Assembly (NCBI RefSeq): GCF_037477895.1
Contig: NZ_CP132744.1
Location: 744,001 to 808,000 of the forward strand
Direction of reading: 5' to 3'
DNA from: Mycetohabitans endofungorum
GTDB lineage: Bacteria; Pseudomonadota; Gammaproteobacteria; Burkholderiales; Burkholderiaceae
DNA length: 64,000 nucleotides
The position numbers and the translations under genes are program-made. Below the pieces are notes generated by a model that was not told the DNA's origin, did no database searches, and was given only the letters and a program-made list of their open reading frames with translations. Of the stretch, positions 8,111-18,501 are shown piece after piece (position 1 is the first letter of the stretch; each line of letters opens with the position of its first letter).

Positions 8111-9513
8111 TTATTCTTTGAGCAACACGGCGCCGCATTGACTGTTCTATTAGGCCTAAGCCGCCAAAATATGTAGGCTGAACCTGCGGTGATAAGTCCG
8201 AAGCAAATAAAAGTAACCTTAAAGACGGGCAATAAGCTATCGTTTTCCTGCATGGTGAGCAGTGACTGAAAAAGGTCCAATAAAATACTCGCGACAGTTA
8301 CACCTAGGCTCATCGCGAGCATTTGAACGGTCGCAAATAGACCATTTCCACTGCTGGCGCCTCTGCCAACTAAGTCCTTAAGTGTGGCCGCACTCATTGC
8401 GGTCGCCTGTATTGAATAAAACCCACCAAAAGCAGCCAACTGGACTACACGAAGCCAAACCGGTTGCTCTGGCGAAACCAATGAAAAACTCGCGATTATG
8501 CTGGCTATCAGCAAGCTATTACCAACCAGGATACGACGATAACCATAGTTTTTGATGAGCGGGTTAACAAACCGCTTGGCTCCCATGGCAGCCAAAGCCA
8601 TAGACAGCATCATCAAGCCGGCCTCATAAGGGGCGTAACCAAGGCCTAGTTGTAACAGCAACGGAATCATATAAGGTAGCGCATCTCCGCCCATACGTGT
8701 CAGCCCGTTGCCGAGCAGACCTATGCGGTAGGTGCGTACCGTGAACAGGCTAAAAGAAAAAAGCGGATGATCCGTATGCGCCGCATGTCGACCATAGGCA
8801 ATCAATGTCACCGAGCTGATTCCCAGCAATACCAAAACGACGGCAAAGGACAGATGGTGGTTCGCCAAGCCATTGAGCGCTAATGAAAACGTCAGCACGC
8901 ATGCTGCAAACAGCATATAGCCATTTAGGTCAAAGCGCTGTGCCGGTAGCTTGTTATTTGGGATGGCTATCTGAGCGGCTATGAGGACCGTCATGCCAAT
9001 CGGCACATTAACCCAGAAAATCCATCGCCAGGAAGCAAGTGATACGATCCAGCCACCGAACGCTGGTCCCAGAGCTGAACCAAGAAGCCCGGGTATCGCC
9101 ACAAAGCCCAATGCATGCAAGTACTGGCTTGGAGGATGCGTTCTTAGAATGGCCAGTCGTCCAGCGGGCAGCAATATGCCGCCGCCCAAGCCTTGAACGA
9201 CCCGTGCCATCACCAATTCGTCCAAGGTGCGTGAGATGGCACAACCGATTGAGCCTACTGTAAAAAGGGCAACAGCTATGAGAAATATACACCGTGTACC
9301 TAGACGATCCGCCAGCCAGCCGGAAGCTGGGATGACCATAACCATCGCCAACGAGTAAGCGAGTACGACCGGTTGCATATGCAATGGATGTCTGCCAAGA
9401 TTGTTCGCTATCTCCGGAAGGGCAGTATTCAGCACAGTAGAATCAAGGGTCTGCATAAAGAACCCGATTCCCACAATCCACAGTAGTACAGTCAATGCTT
9501 TTTCACTTTGCAT
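8098..9513 (-). CDS. MFS drug exporter, DHA2/MdtD type
   Basis: A 471-residue inner-membrane protein with about 13-14 hydrophobic segments. It starts with the antiporter signature of the DHA2 group: GFFMQTLDSTVLNTALPEI in helix 1, then SGWLADRLGTRCIFL between helices 2 and 3, and RVVQGLGGGILLPAGRL (motif B) in helix 4, with the Pro-containing motif C near GSALGPAFGGW. It most resembles MdtD/EmrB-like proton-driven exporters. It stands alone with no membrane-fusion partner. G+C is lower than the adjoining core genes, and it borders IS debris on both sides, suggesting acquisition. The substrate is unknown. Confidence 0.85.
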   Translation of the reverse strand: MQSEKALTVLLWIVGIGFFMQTLDSTVLNTALPEIANNLGRHPLHMQPVVLAYSLAMVMVIPASGWLADRLGTRCIFLIAVALFTVGSIGCAISRTLDELVMARVVQGLGGGILLPAGRLAILRTHPPSQYLHALGFVAIPGLLGSALGPAFGGWIVSLASWRWIFWVNVPIGMTVLIAAQIAIPNNKLPAQRFDLNGYMLFAACVLTFSLALNGLANHHLSFAVVLVLLGISSVTLIAYGRHAAHTDHPLFSFSLFTVRTYRIGLLGNGLTRMGGDALPYMIPLLLQLGLGYAPYEAGLMMLSMALAAMGAKRFVNPLIKNYGYRRILVGNSLLIASIIASFSLVSPEQPVWLRVVQLAAFGGFYSIQATAMSAATLKDLVGRGASSGNGLFATVQMLAMSLGVTVASILLDLFQSLLTMQENDSLLPVFKVTFICFGLITAGSAYIFWRLRPNRTVNAAPCCSKNKRAP

Positions 9514-9855
9514 GCGGTTTTATTGTGCAACAAGGTTTTAAAAACACGAGGCCGCTCTATCCCTATTGTCTCTATCCTGTGGTTTATGCTGCATGGCAGG
9601 AGAAGGTATGCAGGACCGGTTGTTTATCAAGCGTACTCTCAGGGTGAACAAATAGTCTACATGATTTGCTTTTTTTGGTACATAGTAATGTTCTTGCCAC
9701 GCGGACGATCTCTATAAATGCTATGGAAAATATGCATAACTCATCAAATGGAGGGCGTGCGAGGATGTTGATTAATGGTTGCTTTCGACAGTAAAATATA
9801 CTTTATCAATGGGAGATAAGCAGGATGACTTATTTCCATAACGAATGGCACTGCA
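9514..9855. other. AT-rich spacer upstream of the MFS gene
   Basis: No gene is supported. The stretch is AT-rich compared with its surroundings and should contain the MFS promoter on the minus strand, but no clear hexamer pair was found. A 33-codon frame at about 9824 has a possible Shine-Dalgarno (gggagataagcagg) but no recognisable product. Confidence 0.35.
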
Positions 9856-10107
9856 TTGCAGCCGTGCGAGCTATGTCGTTATTATGCGCTGCTGCCGAAA
9901 CTTGGCTTGCAGCAGTTCGCGTATGAAGCCGCCCTAAAGGAAGAAGCAATCTTCAGATTGCCTAGGCAGATGTGTGCGGAGGAGTCCCTGGCGCCGGTCG
10001 CGCGGCGATTCGAGGGCAGGCAAAGCGTAAGCGTGATAGCCCGCAGACTGGCCGTCTCGGAGCGAACGCTGGGCAACTGGGTAAGGGCGATCAGGTCAAT
10101 GAATTGA
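9856..10107 (+). pseudogene. Transposase OrfA-like remnant (HTH)
   Basis: The frame encodes FAYEAALKEEAIFRLPRQM, then VSVIARRLAVSERTLGNWVR, close to the helix-turn-helix of IS3-type OrfA proteins (ARRLGVSxxTLxNWVR). The N-terminus is unlike the family and the zipper half is absent. Probably a degraded IS relic just downstream of rng. Confidence 0.5.
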
Positions 10108-10169
10108 ATGGTTCCGACGCCAAGACCGTCCCGCCGGAGTAGAAGGCGCATTCGCGCCGACGGGTCACC

Positions 10170-11639
10170 CTACATCAACACGATGTCGTACTGTTCCTGG
10201 CTCAGATTGGACTCGACCTGCAGCGACACGGGTTTGCCGATGAAGTCGCACAGCATCGCCAGATGCTGCGATTCTTCTTCGAGGAATAGGTCGATCACCT
10301 GCTGCGCGGCAACGACGCGAAACTCGCGGGGATTGAACTGCCTGGACTCGCGCAGGATTTCCCGAAGGATGTCGTAGCATACCGTGCGCGCCGTCTTGAC
10401 TTGTCCCTTGCCTTGGCATACCGGGCAGGGTTCGCACAGCAGATGCGCAAGCGATTCGCGCGTGCGCTTGCGGGTCATCTCGACCAGACCGAGCTGCGAG
10501 AAGCCGTTGACGGTGACGCGTGTGCGGTCTCGGCTGAGTGCCTTTTTCAACTCGCCAAGCACCGCATCGCGATGCTCGCCATTCTCCATGTCAATGAAGT
10601 CGATGATAATGATGCCGCCGAGATTGCGCAGCCGCAATTGCCGAGCAATTGTATGGGCGGCCTCGAGATTGGTCTTGAAGATCGTGTCGTCGAAGTTACG
10701 CGCGCCGACGTAGCCCCCCGTGTTGACGTCGATTGTCGTCATCGCTTCGGTCTGGTCGATCATCAGGTAGCCACCGGACTTCAAGTCGACGCGGCGGGAC
10801 AACGCGCGCAGGATCTCGGTTTCGATGTTGTACAGATCGAATAACGGGCGCTCACCGGTATAGTGATGCAGCTTAGCGGCGACAGCCGGCGTGAATTCAT
10901 TGGCGAATTCGACGAGCATCTGCGATGTCTCGCGGGAATCGACCTGGATCCGTGTCGTCTCGTCGTTGACGAAGTCGCGCAATACGCGCTGCGCTAGGTT
11001 CAGGTCCTGGTACAGCAGTGTCGTCGGCGGCATCCGCGTCGCCTGCGCTTGGATCGTGGCCCATGTCTTGCGCAGGTAAGCAACGTCGTTGGACAGCGCC
11101 TCACTGGACGCATCCTCGGCGATCGTGCGCACAATATAACCGCCTTTTTCGTCGGCCGGCAGCACCGACGTTAGCCGGGCACGGACCGCTTCGCGTTCCG
11201 CCTCGCTTTCGATCTTCTGCGAGATGCCAATGTGCGGCTCCTGTGGCAAATAGACAAGCGTTCGCCCGGCAATGCTGATCTGCGTGGACAGGCGTGCGCC
11301 CTTGGTGCCGATCGGGTCCTTGACCACCTGGACCATCAACGTTTGCCCTTCGAAGACGATTTTCTCGATCGGTTGCTGCGGCGCACTGACCGCCGCATCC
11401 GACGCGAGCCGGGGGTGCCAGATGTCGGCCACGTGCAAGAACGCGGCGCGCTCGAGCCCGATGTCGATGAATGCCGATTGCATGCCGGGCAGCACGCGCA
11501 CGACCTTGCCGAGATAGATATTGCCGACGCGACCGCGCGACAACGTTCTCTCGACATGAAGCTCCTGTACCGCGCCTTGCTGGACGATCGCGACGCGGGT
11601 TTCCTGTGGGGTGACGTTGATCAGGATTTCTTCGTTCAT
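10170..11639 (-). CDS. rng: Ribonuclease G
   Basis: A 489-residue endoribonuclease of the RNase E/G family, acting in 16S rRNA 5'-end maturation and mRNA decay. The N-terminus MNEEILINVTPQETRVAIV is followed by an S1-type domain (about 38-125, GNIYLGKVVRVLPGMQSAF). The DNase I-like catalytic region has the acidic motifs MTTIDVNTGGYVG and IIIIDFIDME, and the zinc-link is CPVCQGKG. The length matches RNase G, without the long C-terminal scaffold of RNase E. It is the last gene of a minus-strand housekeeping series, 3 bases after maf. Confidence 0.97.
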   Translation of the reverse strand: MNEEILINVTPQETRVAIVQQGAVQELHVERTLSRGRVGNIYLGKVVRVLPGMQSAFIDIGLERAAFLHVADIWHPRLASDAAVSAPQQPIEKIVFEGQTLMVQVVKDPIGTKGARLSTQISIAGRTLVYLPQEPHIGISQKIESEAEREAVRARLTSVLPADEKGGYIVRTIAEDASSEALSNDVAYLRKTWATIQAQATRMPPTTLLYQDLNLAQRVLRDFVNDETTRIQVDSRETSQMLVEFANEFTPAVAAKLHHYTGERPLFDLYNIETEILRALSRRVDLKSGGYLMIDQTEAMTTIDVNTGGYVGARNFDDTIFKTNLEAAHTIARQLRLRNLGGIIIIDFIDMENGEHRDAVLGELKKALSRDRTRVTVNGFSQLGLVEMTRKRTRESLAHLLCEPCPVCQGKGQVKTARTVCYDILREILRESRQFNPREFRVVAAQQVIDLFLEEESQHLAMLCDFIGKPVSLQVESNLSQEQYDIVLM

Positions 11640-11642
11640 GAT

Positions 11643-12356
11643 TTATTGGAACGCCACACGGGCCGCGCGTAGTAGCGCGGCAGTCTCGAAAAGGGGCAAG
11701 CCCATGATACCTGAATAGGACCCGTCGATCCGCTCGACGAACTCGGCCGCGCGGCCTTGGATACCGTAGGCGCCTGCCTTGCCGAGGGGCTCGCCGCTAC
11801 GCGCGTAGCGCGCCAGCGATGCGTCGCCCACCGCGGCAAACCACACGCGTGACACGGACAGTGCGCTGGTGACAGTGGCATCAGCGCCGACCAGTGCGAC
11901 GGCGGTCAATACCCGATGTTCGCGGCCGGCTAAGCGCTTGAGCATCTGCAACGCGTGATCGACGTCGCTCGGCTTGCCGAGGATTTCGTCATCGAGCGCC
12001 ACAGTGGTGTCGGCCACGAGAATCGGCGCCGGCGTTGCATCGCGTTGTCGGGCCAGCAGTCGGTTCCGGCGTGCACCAGCGGCCGTTGCCTTGGCCAGCG
12101 TCACGCGTACAACGTAGTCCTGGGGAGATTCGCCCGGCCGTTCGGCTTCCAGTGCCTCGGCATCTTCGTGCTCTTGTGCGAGCAGCAATTCGAAGCGCAC
12201 GCCGATCTGCTCCAGCAGCGCCCGACGACGGGGGCTTTGCGACGCAAGATAAATAAACGAATGGCGCGGCGTGACAGGGCAGGCACTGTTTGCGCCGGAT
12301 GCCTTGTGTGTCAACGGGCTGGACGCCGCCGGATCGAGCGATGATGGAGTGGACAT
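11643..12356 (-). CDS. maf: Maf-like nucleotide pyrophosphatase
   Basis: A 237-residue Maf/Ham1-superfamily protein that hydrolyses non-canonical or modified nucleoside triphosphates (dTTP/UTP pyrophosphatase class). The Maf signature [19 protein letters not shown] lies at about 34-52. [17 protein letters not shown] supplies the catalytic Asp region, and [16 protein letters not shown] and [14 protein letters not shown] are family blocks. The start is the ATG at 12356 (MSTPSS); the frame stays open further upstream but that part lies across rlmH. The N-terminal 30 residues are a family-atypical low-complexity extension. Confidence 0.92.
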   Translation of the reverse strand: MSTPSSLDPAASSPLTHKASGANSACPVTPRHSFIYLASQSPRRRALLEQIGVRFELLLAQEHEDAEALEAERPGESPQDYVVRVTLAKATAAGARRNRLLARQRDATPAPILVADTTVALDDEILGKPSDVDHALQMLKRLAGREHRVLTAVALVGADATVTSALSVSRVWFAAVGDASLARYARSGEPLGKAGAYGIQGRAAEFVERIDGSYSGIMGLPLFETAALLRAARVAFQ

Positions 12357-12433
12357 GGTTACCTGGACGAGAAGGGCCGTGCCGCTCGCCGGCGGCCCGG
12401 GTGGTTGGCAAGCGGACACGTCAGACGTTACCG

Positions 12434-12904
12434 CTACGTCCGATGATAAGGATGATTTTGCGTGATGCTCCACGCGCGGTAAAGCTGCTCCGCCAGCAGC
12501 ACGCGGACCATGGCGTGGGGCAGCGTCAGGCTGGAGAGTCGCAGCAGTAGATCGGCCTGTGCCTTGATAGCCGGATCCAACCCGTCCGCGCCGCCGATGA
12601 CGAAGGCCACATCGCGGCCGTCCTGCTGCCAACGCGGCAGTTGCTGTGCCAGCTGCATCGTGGTCCAGTCAAGGCCATGTTCGTCCAACGCAATGAGTCG
12701 CGCGCCCTTGGGCAGCGCCGCCTCGATGCGCGTACGCTCGGCCGCCATCGCGCTTGCTGCGGCGCGTGCCGATGCCCGTTGTTCCGGCTTGATCTCGCGC
12801 AATTCAATGCGCAGTTCGGGCGGCATGCGCTTCGCGTATTCGTCAAAGCCGCGCGCAACCCAGTCCGGCATTCGGTGTCCGACTGCGACAATATGGAGCT
12901 TCAT
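12434..12904 (-). CDS. rlmH: 23S rRNA (pseudouridine1915-N3)-methyltransferase RlmH
   Basis: A 156-residue SPOUT methyltransferase that modifies pseudouridine 1915 in helix 69 of 23S rRNA on assembled 70S ribosomes. [16 protein letters not shown] is the N-terminus. [22 protein letters not shown] and [23 protein letters not shown] form the SAM-binding knot, ending with HPYHR. The start at 12904 gives the standard family length; the frame continues 12 codons upstream without family match. It sits between rsfS and maf, the usual beta-proteobacterial order. Confidence 0.96.
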   Translation of the reverse strand: MKLHIVAVGHRMPDWVARGFDEYAKRMPPELRIELREIKPEQRASARAAASAMAAERTRIEAALPKGARLIALDEHGLDWTTMQLAQQLPRWQQDGRDVAFVIGGADGLDPAIKAQADLLLRLSSLTLPHAMVRVLLAEQLYRAWSITQNHPYHRT

Positions 12905-12941
12905 GCCAATGGCTTGGGCGCGGCTGCCGCCGCCATACATG

Positions 12942-13337
12942 TCACGTCGCCAGGCCCGGCGCGACTGGGCCGCTGTCTTGCGTGCCGGCCTGGCCGCCGA
13001 GCTTCACGCGCACCGGCTTGTCTCCCCAGATTTCCTCGAGTCGATAGTATTGACGCAGCGCGGGCTGCATAATGTGCACGACCGCGTCGCCGCAGTCGAC
13101 CAGCACCCATTCGCCGGTGTCCTCGCCTTCGGTGCTGACGATGTCACCGCCGCTCGCTTTGACCTTTTCGCGCACACTGTTGGCCAATGCCTTGGTTTGC
13201 CGGTTCGAGGTGCCGCTTGCAACGACCACGCGGTCGAATAGTTCGGTCAGGTGACTGGTGTTAAAGACGCGGATGTCCTGCGCCTTGACGTCCTCGAGTG
13301 CGTCGATGATAACGCGTTGCAATTTGCGGATATCCAT
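12942..13337 (-). CDS. rsfS: Ribosomal silencing factor RsfS
   Basis: A 131-residue DUF143/Iojap protein that binds ribosomal protein L14 and blocks subunit joining during starvation. Family blocks: [37 protein letters not shown] and [16 protein letters not shown]. The last 15 residues are a Gly/Pro-rich tail. It is 2 bases from nadD upstream and so belongs to the same transcript. Confidence 0.96.
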   Translation of the reverse strand: MDIRKLQRVIIDALEDVKAQDIRVFNTSHLTELFDRVVVASGTSNRQTKALANSVREKVKASGGDIVSTEGEDTGEWVLVDCGDAVVHIMQPALRQYYRLEEIWGDKPVRVKLGGQAGTQDSGPVAPGLAT

Positions 13338-13339
13338 GT

Positions 13340-14077
13340 TTATGTCTGATACAGATGATGTTGACGGATGTACTGCCAGACCGCGTCCGGCACGCTGGCG
13401 ACTGCCTCAAGGCGGCCACACGCTCGTTCACGTAGCAACCGCCGCACGTTCGTGGCCGAGACGTCCAGCGACAGCGTGGTATCGAGCAGGACATGGCCGT
13501 GGGTCGTCGCACGCAGTGTGTCGGCCGACGCGCTGCGGCGCTCGATTTCGTCAAGCACCGTGGCATCCGCCTGCGATAGGTCGAATCCGGGACGCGTCGC
13601 GACACCGACATGGGCGAATTCGAATAATCGGCGCCAGTTTTTCCACGTATGCAGGCGGACCAGTTGGTCGGCCCCGATCAATAGCGTCAACGACGCCGCC
13701 GCGCCGTGGCGCGCACGCCATGCGGCCAGCGTCTCAGTCGTGTACGTCGGGCCGGGATGATCGATTTCATCGGTCGCGACGCTCACCCGCGTGGCGGGTA
13801 GCATCAGCGACGCCGCCGCCAGGCGAGTCATCGCGAGCCGATGCCGCGCGCACGATACGTCGCTTTTTTGCCACGGTTGCCCCGCTGGCAGCAGCACGAG
13901 TTCGCTCAACCCAAGCGATTCGGCAAACCGGCGCGCGAGCGCTAGGTGGCCGACGTGGATCGGGTCGAACGTGCCGCCCAGGATGCCGATCCGTGTAGGC
14001 AGAAGGGGCGCGGCGGGCGTGTCAATGGCGTCCGGCGATGATGGGTTCGGCGAACTCAGGTCTGCGTCCTTAAGCAA
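13340..14077 (-). CDS. nadD: Nicotinate-nucleotide adenylyltransferase
   Basis: A 245-residue enzyme converting NaMN and ATP to deamido-NAD in NAD synthesis. The HxGH nucleotidyl-transferase signature is in [18 protein letters not shown] (about 32-49). [20 protein letters not shown] is the NaMN-binding block, and [11 protein letters not shown] is the ISSTxIR-like motif. The first 28 residues (Ser/Pro-rich) exceed the usual start, so an internal start is possible, although no better one is evident. It is followed by rsfS after 2 bases, the conserved nadD-rsfS pair. Confidence 0.95.
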   Translation of the reverse strand: MLKDADLSSPNPSSPDAIDTPAAPLLPTRIGILGGTFDPIHVGHLALARRFAESLGLSELVLLPAGQPWQKSDVSCARHRLAMTRLAAASLMLPATRVSVATDEIDHPGPTYTTETLAAWRARHGAAASLTLLIGADQLVRLHTWKNWRRLFEFAHVGVATRPGFDLSQADATVLDEIERRSASADTLRATTHGHVLLDTTLSLDVSATNVRRLLRERACGRLEAVASVPDAVWQYIRQHHLYQT

Positions 14078-14103
14078 TGCGATCGGGTGGCGGCCGCCGC
14101 GCT

Positions 14104-15096
14104 TCAGATCCAGTCGCGCACGACCAGGAAATCGCGATACAGCTGGGCCTCAGGCGAGCCGGCGTCCGGATGCCAATCGTAGCGCCATTTCGCTACCGGG
14201 GGCATCGACATCATAATGGACTCGGTCCGCCCGCCACTTTGCAGGCCGAACAGCGTGCCGCGGTCGAAGACGAGATTGAACTCGACGTAGCGGCCGCGCC
14301 GGTAGGCCTGGAAATCCCGTTCGCGCTCACCATAAGGCATCACGCGCCGCCGCTCGATGATCGGCAGATAGGCGGCGAGCAGGCCGTCTCCGACGTTGCG
14401 CGTCATCTCGAAGCCGCGCGCAAAGCCTAACTCCGCTATGTCATCGTAAAAAATGCCGCCAATGCCGCGTGGCTCTCCACGGTGCTTCAAGTAGAAATAC
14501 TCGTCGCACCACCGCTTGAAGCGCGGATACCACTCGTCGCCGAACGGAGCCAGTGCGTCGCGGCACGTCAAATGGAAATGCCGCGCGTCCTCCTCGAACC
14601 CGTAGTACGGCGTCAGGTCCATGCCGCCACCGTACCAGAACACCGGCGCTTCGTCCGGGTGGGTCGTGACGAACAGCCGCACATTCATGTGCACGGTCGG
14701 GCAATAGGGATTGCGCGGATGGAGCACCAGCGACACCCCCATCGCCTCGAAGCTGCGCCCGGCCAGTTGCGGGCGGGCGGCACTGGCCGACGGAGGCAAT
14801 GCGGCGCCGCTTACGTGCGAGAAACCGACCACGCCGCGCTCGAAGCATTCGCCGTCCTCGATCACGCGCGAGCAGCCGTCTCCTTGGAGCTTGTCACTCG
14901 GTTCACGGCGCCACGTATGCGTGTCGAATGGCTTGCCGTCGAGTTGGCCCAACGTATCGGCGATATGGCGCTGCAGCGCGAGCAAATAGTTGCGCACCGG
15001 TGCCAGATCGCCGAGCCCGGCGGCTGTGCCGCGCGCTGGCGCGCTGGCCGAAGCCGGAACGGAGGACGGGGTGGCTGGGTCGAACGGACGGCTCAT
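14104..15096 (-). CDS. hemF: Oxygen-dependent coproporphyrinogen III oxidase
   Basis: A 330-residue cytoplasmic enzyme that oxidatively decarboxylates coproporphyrinogen III to protoporphyrinogen IX in haem synthesis. Motifs: [57 protein letters not shown] and [19 protein letters not shown], all diagnostic of HemF. A low-complexity Ser/Ala/Pro segment of about 25 residues precedes the conserved start. It lies 6 bases after purD and 26 bases before nadD. Confidence 0.97.
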   Translation of the reverse strand: MSRPFDPATPSSVPASASAPARGTAAGLGDLAPVRNYLLALQRHIADTLGQLDGKPFDTHTWRREPSDKLQGDGCSRVIEDGECFERGVVGFSHVSGAALPPSASAARPQLAGRSFEAMGVSLVLHPRNPYCPTVHMNVRLFVTTHPDEAPVFWYGGGMDLTPYYGFEEDARHFHLTCRDALAPFGDEWYPRFKRWCDEYFYLKHRGEPRGIGGIFYDDIAELGFARGFEMTRNVGDGLLAAYLPIIERRRVMPYGERERDFQAYRRGRYVEFNLVFDRGTLFGLQSGGRTESIMMSMPPVAKWRYDWHPDAGSPEAQLYRDFLVVRDWI

Positions 15097-15102
15097 TGCG
15101 GA

Positions 15103-16377
15103 TCAGTGCTTGCGGTTCAGGGCGCGGTGACCAATGTCGCGGCGATACTGCATGCCATCGAATTGAATATGATGGATTGTCTCATAGGCGATCGACTGTG
15201 CCTCGCGCACCGAGTCGGCCAACCCAACCACGCACAGCACGCGTCCGCCCGAGGTGACCAGCTTGCCGTCGACTAGCGCGGTGCCCGCGTGGAATGTGAC
15301 GGCCGTTTCGGTCTGCGCCGGAATGCCATCGATGCGGTCCCCTTTGCGCGTCGCGTCAGGATACTGGTGCGCTGCGAGCACGACACCCAGCGCCGTGCGC
15401 CGATCCCATTCGAGTTCGACCGTGTCGAGCATGCCGGCGAGCGCATGCTCGACGACACGGGCGAAGTCGCCCTTGAGCCGCGCCATGATCGGCTGCGTCT
15501 CCGGGTCGCCCATCCGGCAATTGAACTCGAGTGTCTTCGGGTTACCCTGTGCGTCGATCATTAACCCAGCATACAGGAAGCCGGTATAGCGCAGGCCCTC
15601 GTGCTCCATGCCGCGCACGGTTGGCAGGATGATCTCGCGCATCACGCGCGCATGCAATTGCGGCGTGACGATCGGTGCCGGTGAGTAGGCTCCCATGCCG
15701 CCGGTGTTTGGACCTTGGTCACCGTCGAGCAACCGCTTGTGGTCCTGGCTCGACGCCAGCGCGAGCACGTGCTTGCCGTCGACCATCACGATGAAGCTGG
15801 CTTCTTCGCCTTGCAGGTATTCCTCGATGACCACGCGCGCGCCCGCGTCGCCGAGTTTGTTGTCGGCGAGCATCATCTCGATCGCGCGGTGCGCTTCATC
15901 CAGCGTTTGCGCCACCACTACGCCTTTACCGGCCGCGAGTCCATCCGCCTTGATCACGATTGGTGCGCCCTTTGCCTCGGCGTACGCGTGCGCCGCCGCC
16001 GCGTCGGAGAACGTCTCGTATTCGGCGGTCGGAATGCCGTGGCGCTTCATGAACGCCTTAGCGAAATCCTTCGAGCTTTCAAGCTGCGCCGCCTCGCGAG
16101 TCGGCCCGAAGATCTTCAGGCCGCGCGAGCGGAACAGGTTGACGATGCCTGCCGCGAGTGGTGCTTCGGGCCCGACCACGGTGAATGCGACCTGCTCGCG
16201 CTCGGCGAAGTCGGCCAATGCGTGCAGGTCGGTGATATCGACGTTGTGCAGGCGCTCCTGCAGCGCCGTGCCACCATTGCCCGGCGCCACGTAGACCGCG
16301 GTGACGCGCGGCGATTGGGCGAGCTTCCACCCGAGTGCGTGTTCGCGACCGCCGGAGCCGACGACCAATACCTTCAT
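15103..16377 (-). CDS. purD: Phosphoribosylamine-glycine ligase
   Basis: A 424-residue ATP-grasp enzyme joining glycine to 5-phosphoribosylamine, the second step of purine synthesis. The start at 16377 gives the canonical MKVLVVGSGGREHALGWKL. APIVIKADGLAAGKGVVVAQ is the ATP-grasp core, EEYLQGEEASFIVMVDG follows, and GFLYAGLMIDAQGNPKTLEFN supplies the metal ligands. The frame is open a further 83 codons upstream into yebC, but that part has no family match. It is 44 bases after yebC. Confidence 0.97.
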   Translation of the reverse strand: MKVLVVGSGGREHALGWKLAQSPRVTAVYVAPGNGGTALQERLHNVDITDLHALADFAEREQVAFTVVGPEAPLAAGIVNLFRSRGLKIFGPTREAAQLESSKDFAKAFMKRHGIPTAEYETFSDAAAAHAYAEAKGAPIVIKADGLAAGKGVVVAQTLDEAHRAIEMMLADNKLGDAGARVVIEEYLQGEEASFIVMVDGKHVLALASSQDHKRLLDGDQGPNTGGMGAYSPAPIVTPQLHARVMREIILPTVRGMEHEGLRYTGFLYAGLMIDAQGNPKTLEFNCRMGDPETQPIMARLKGDFARVVEHALAGMLDTVELEWDRRTALGVVLAAHQYPDATRKGDRIDGIPAQTETAVTFHAGTALVDGKLVTSGGRVLCVVGLADSVREAQSIAYETIHHIQFDGMQYRRDIGHRALNRKH

Positions 16378-16421
16378 GGATATCCTCGAAAAAGCCAAAA
16401 AATCTTCTGCGCGAGCCGTGA

Positions 16422-17147
16422 CTAGTCGGCGATGACCGCGTTCGTGTAAACCTCCTGCACATCGTCGAGGTTTTCCAGCGCATCGAGCAGCTTTTGCATC
16501 TTGACTGCATCGTCGCCCGTGAACTCCACCTCGGTTTGTGGTTTCATCGTGACCTCGGCGAGTTCTGCCTTGAAGCCTGCGGCCTCGAGCGCGGCTTTGA
16601 CCTGTGCGAAATCGTTCGGCGAGCACACTACCTCGATGCTGCCGTCGTCATTGGTCGTCACGTCGTCGGCGCCGGCCTCAAGCGCCGCCTCCATCAGTTT
16701 GTCCTCTGGCGTGCCAGGCGCGAACAGGAACTGACCGACATGGGCGAACAGGAATGCGACTGAGCCGTCGGTGCCTAGATTGCCGCCGTGCTTGGAGAAC
16801 GCGTGGCGCACTTCGGCGACGGTGCGCGTGCGGTTGTCGGTCATCGTGTCGACGATGATCGCTGCACCGCCGATGCCGTACCCCTCGTAGCGGATTTCCT
16901 CGTAATTCGCGCCTTCGACGCCACCTACGCCGCGCTGGATCGCGCGATTAACATTGTCCTTTGGCATGTTGGCGTCCGTTGCCTTGTCGATCGCCAGCCG
17001 CAGGCGCGGGTTCGATCCGGCATCGCTGCCGCCCAGTCGCGCCGCCACGGTGATTTCCTTAATCAACCGCGTCCAGACCTTGCCGCGCTTGGCATCTGCC
17101 GCGGCTTTCTTATGCTTGATGTTGGCCCATTTCGAGTGACCAGCCAT
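16422..17147 (-). CDS. YebC/PmpR family regulator
   Basis: A 241-residue member of the YebC/TACO1 family: a DNA-binding regulator in some bacteria and a translation factor that relieves stalling at proline runs in others. It starts with the invariant [40 protein letters not shown] and the [12 protein letters not shown] region are family hallmarks. The start at 17147 was chosen over the longer open frame because of this signature. It is the first gene of the purD-hemF run. Confidence 0.95.
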   Translation of the reverse strand: MAGHSKWANIKHKKAAADAKRGKVWTRLIKEITVAARLGGSDAGSNPRLRLAIDKATDANMPKDNVNRAIQRGVGGVEGANYEEIRYEGYGIGGAAIIVDTMTDNRTRTVAEVRHAFSKHGGNLGTDGSVAFLFAHVGQFLFAPGTPEDKLMEAALEAGADDVTTNDDGSIEVVCSPNDFAQVKAALEAAGFKAELAEVTMKPQTEVEFTGDDAVKMQKLLDALENLDDVQEVYTNAVIAD

Positions 17148-17459
17148 GATGGTTTCTCCGACCGCGCACGCAACGCGCGCATCATTCATTCCAATATCGA
17201 TGTGTCGTGGCGAAGTCCCTGGCGCGCGGCGCCATCGGGACGACAGCGTACGTCGCGCGCCCTGCTGTCCGCCGTGCGCGCGTCGCGTTCGCGCGCAAAG
17301 GGCGACGCGGCAAGGGCGTTCGACGGAAAGGCGCAATTTTAGCATGCCGGCTACGCCTACAAGCCGTGCGGCCGCAATGTGGCTTCCGACCCCATGCCGT
17401 GATCTGCTTCCCCGCCCGCTCCTCGGCCCTCTCCGGCCTAGGCCGTGCGGTGCCGGTCC
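17148..17459. other. Spacer between upp and yebC
   Basis: 312 bases of very GC-rich DNA without a supported gene. It must hold the promoter of the yebC-purD series on the minus strand and the 3' end of the upp transcript. I see no clear sigma-70 hexamers and no hairpin followed by a T run. Confidence 0.5.
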
Positions 17460-18110
17460 CTAATTCTTGGTGCCGAACAGCCGGTCGCCCGCGTCGCCTA
17501 GGCCCGGCACGATGTACGCGTGCTCGTCCAAGTGTGAGTCCAGCGCTGCGACATACAATTTCACGTCGGGGTGCACGTGCGTGAATACCTGCACTCCTTC
17601 AGGAGCCGCAACGAGGGAGAGGAACAGGATATTGGCGCCCCGCACGCCACGGCGCTTCAGCACGTCGACCGCGTACACCGCCGAATAGCCGGTCGCCACC
17701 ATTGGGTCGCACAGGATGAACGTGCGCTCCTCCAGGTCGGGCAGCCGCACCAGGTATTCGACCGGACGATGATCGTCTGCTCGGTATACGCCGATATGGC
17801 CAACGCGTGCCGACGGAATCAACTCCAGCAGCCCATCGGACATGCCCACGCCGGCGCGCAGCACCGGCACGATCGCCAGCTTGCGCCCGGCGATCACCGG
17901 TGCGTCGATTTCGACCAGCGGCGTGGCGATGCGGCGCGTGGTCAGCGGCAGATCGCGGGTGATCTCATAGCCCATCAGCAGCGTGATTTCCCGCAGCAGC
18001 TCGCGGAAGGTGCGCGTGGAGGTATCCCGGTCGCGCATGTGCGAGAGCTTGTGCTGAATTAGCGGGTGATTGAGGATGAAGAGGTTCGGGAATCGGCTGT
18101 CTTGTTTCAT
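17460..18110 (-). CDS. upp: Uracil phosphoribosyltransferase
   Basis: A 216-residue enzyme salvaging uracil to UMP with PRPP. It has [20 protein letters not shown] near the N-terminus, [20 protein letters not shown] and the PRPP loop [14 protein letters not shown]. The C-terminus [15 protein letters not shown] is the uracil-binding end. The start ATG at 18110 gives the standard length; the open frame 21 codons upstream is ignored. It is separated by 312 bases from yebC, so probably its own transcript. Confidence 0.97.
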   Translation of the reverse strand: MKQDSRFPNLFILNHPLIQHKLSHMRDRDTSTRTFRELLREITLLMGYEITRDLPLTTRRIATPLVEIDAPVIAGRKLAIVPVLRAGVGMSDGLLELIPSARVGHIGVYRADDHRPVEYLVRLPDLEERTFILCDPMVATGYSAVYAVDVLKRRGVRGANILFLSLVAAPEGVQVFTHVHPDVKLYVAALDSHLDEHAYIVPGLGDAGDRLFGTKN

Positions 18111-18234
18111 GGCGGCGGGAGGGTGGCGTGGCGCGGACGGCGGCGAAGCATCATACCGATTCAGTTTACCCAAATATTGGCGCCAATCCCAAGGTGATTG
18201 TCAATGCGGTGGTGCGTGTCAACGCGATACAGCC

Positions 18235-18450
18235 GATTCCAATACAATCAGCGCTTGGCATACGCTCGACGCGCAGGGCATCGACCCGGCCGCATTCCGG
18301 AGCCAGTGGGAGAGGGCGATACCGACCGGCCGCTTCGGCGACAGCGCGGAGTTCAGCGCGGCCTGCGCCTTTCTATGCGGCGCGCACGCGTCGTATATCA
18401 CCGGCCAGAACCTGCTAATCGACGGCGGCGCGTACCCTGGCACGTTCTAA
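18235..18450 (+). pseudogene. Short-chain dehydrogenase/reductase, C-terminal remnant
   Basis: The frame encodes IPTGRFGDSAEFSAACAFLC and YITGQNLLIDGGAYPGTF, the typical end of SDR enzymes (RxGxxxExAxxxxFLxSxxASYITGxxLxVDGG). The Rossmann nucleotide-binding half and catalytic YxxxK are absent. Only about 65 codons survive, between upp and mgsA. A second, unrelated SDR remnant occurs at 25829-26115. Confidence 0.7.
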
Positions 18451-18501
18451 CGCGTACGCATCGCCGATCCCGTTCGAAGCATCCACCGGAGGACAGCGCC
18501 C

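Noticed and set aside
12357..12632. Long N-terminal extension of maf
   Set aside because: It overlaps rlmH on the same strand and has no family similarity.
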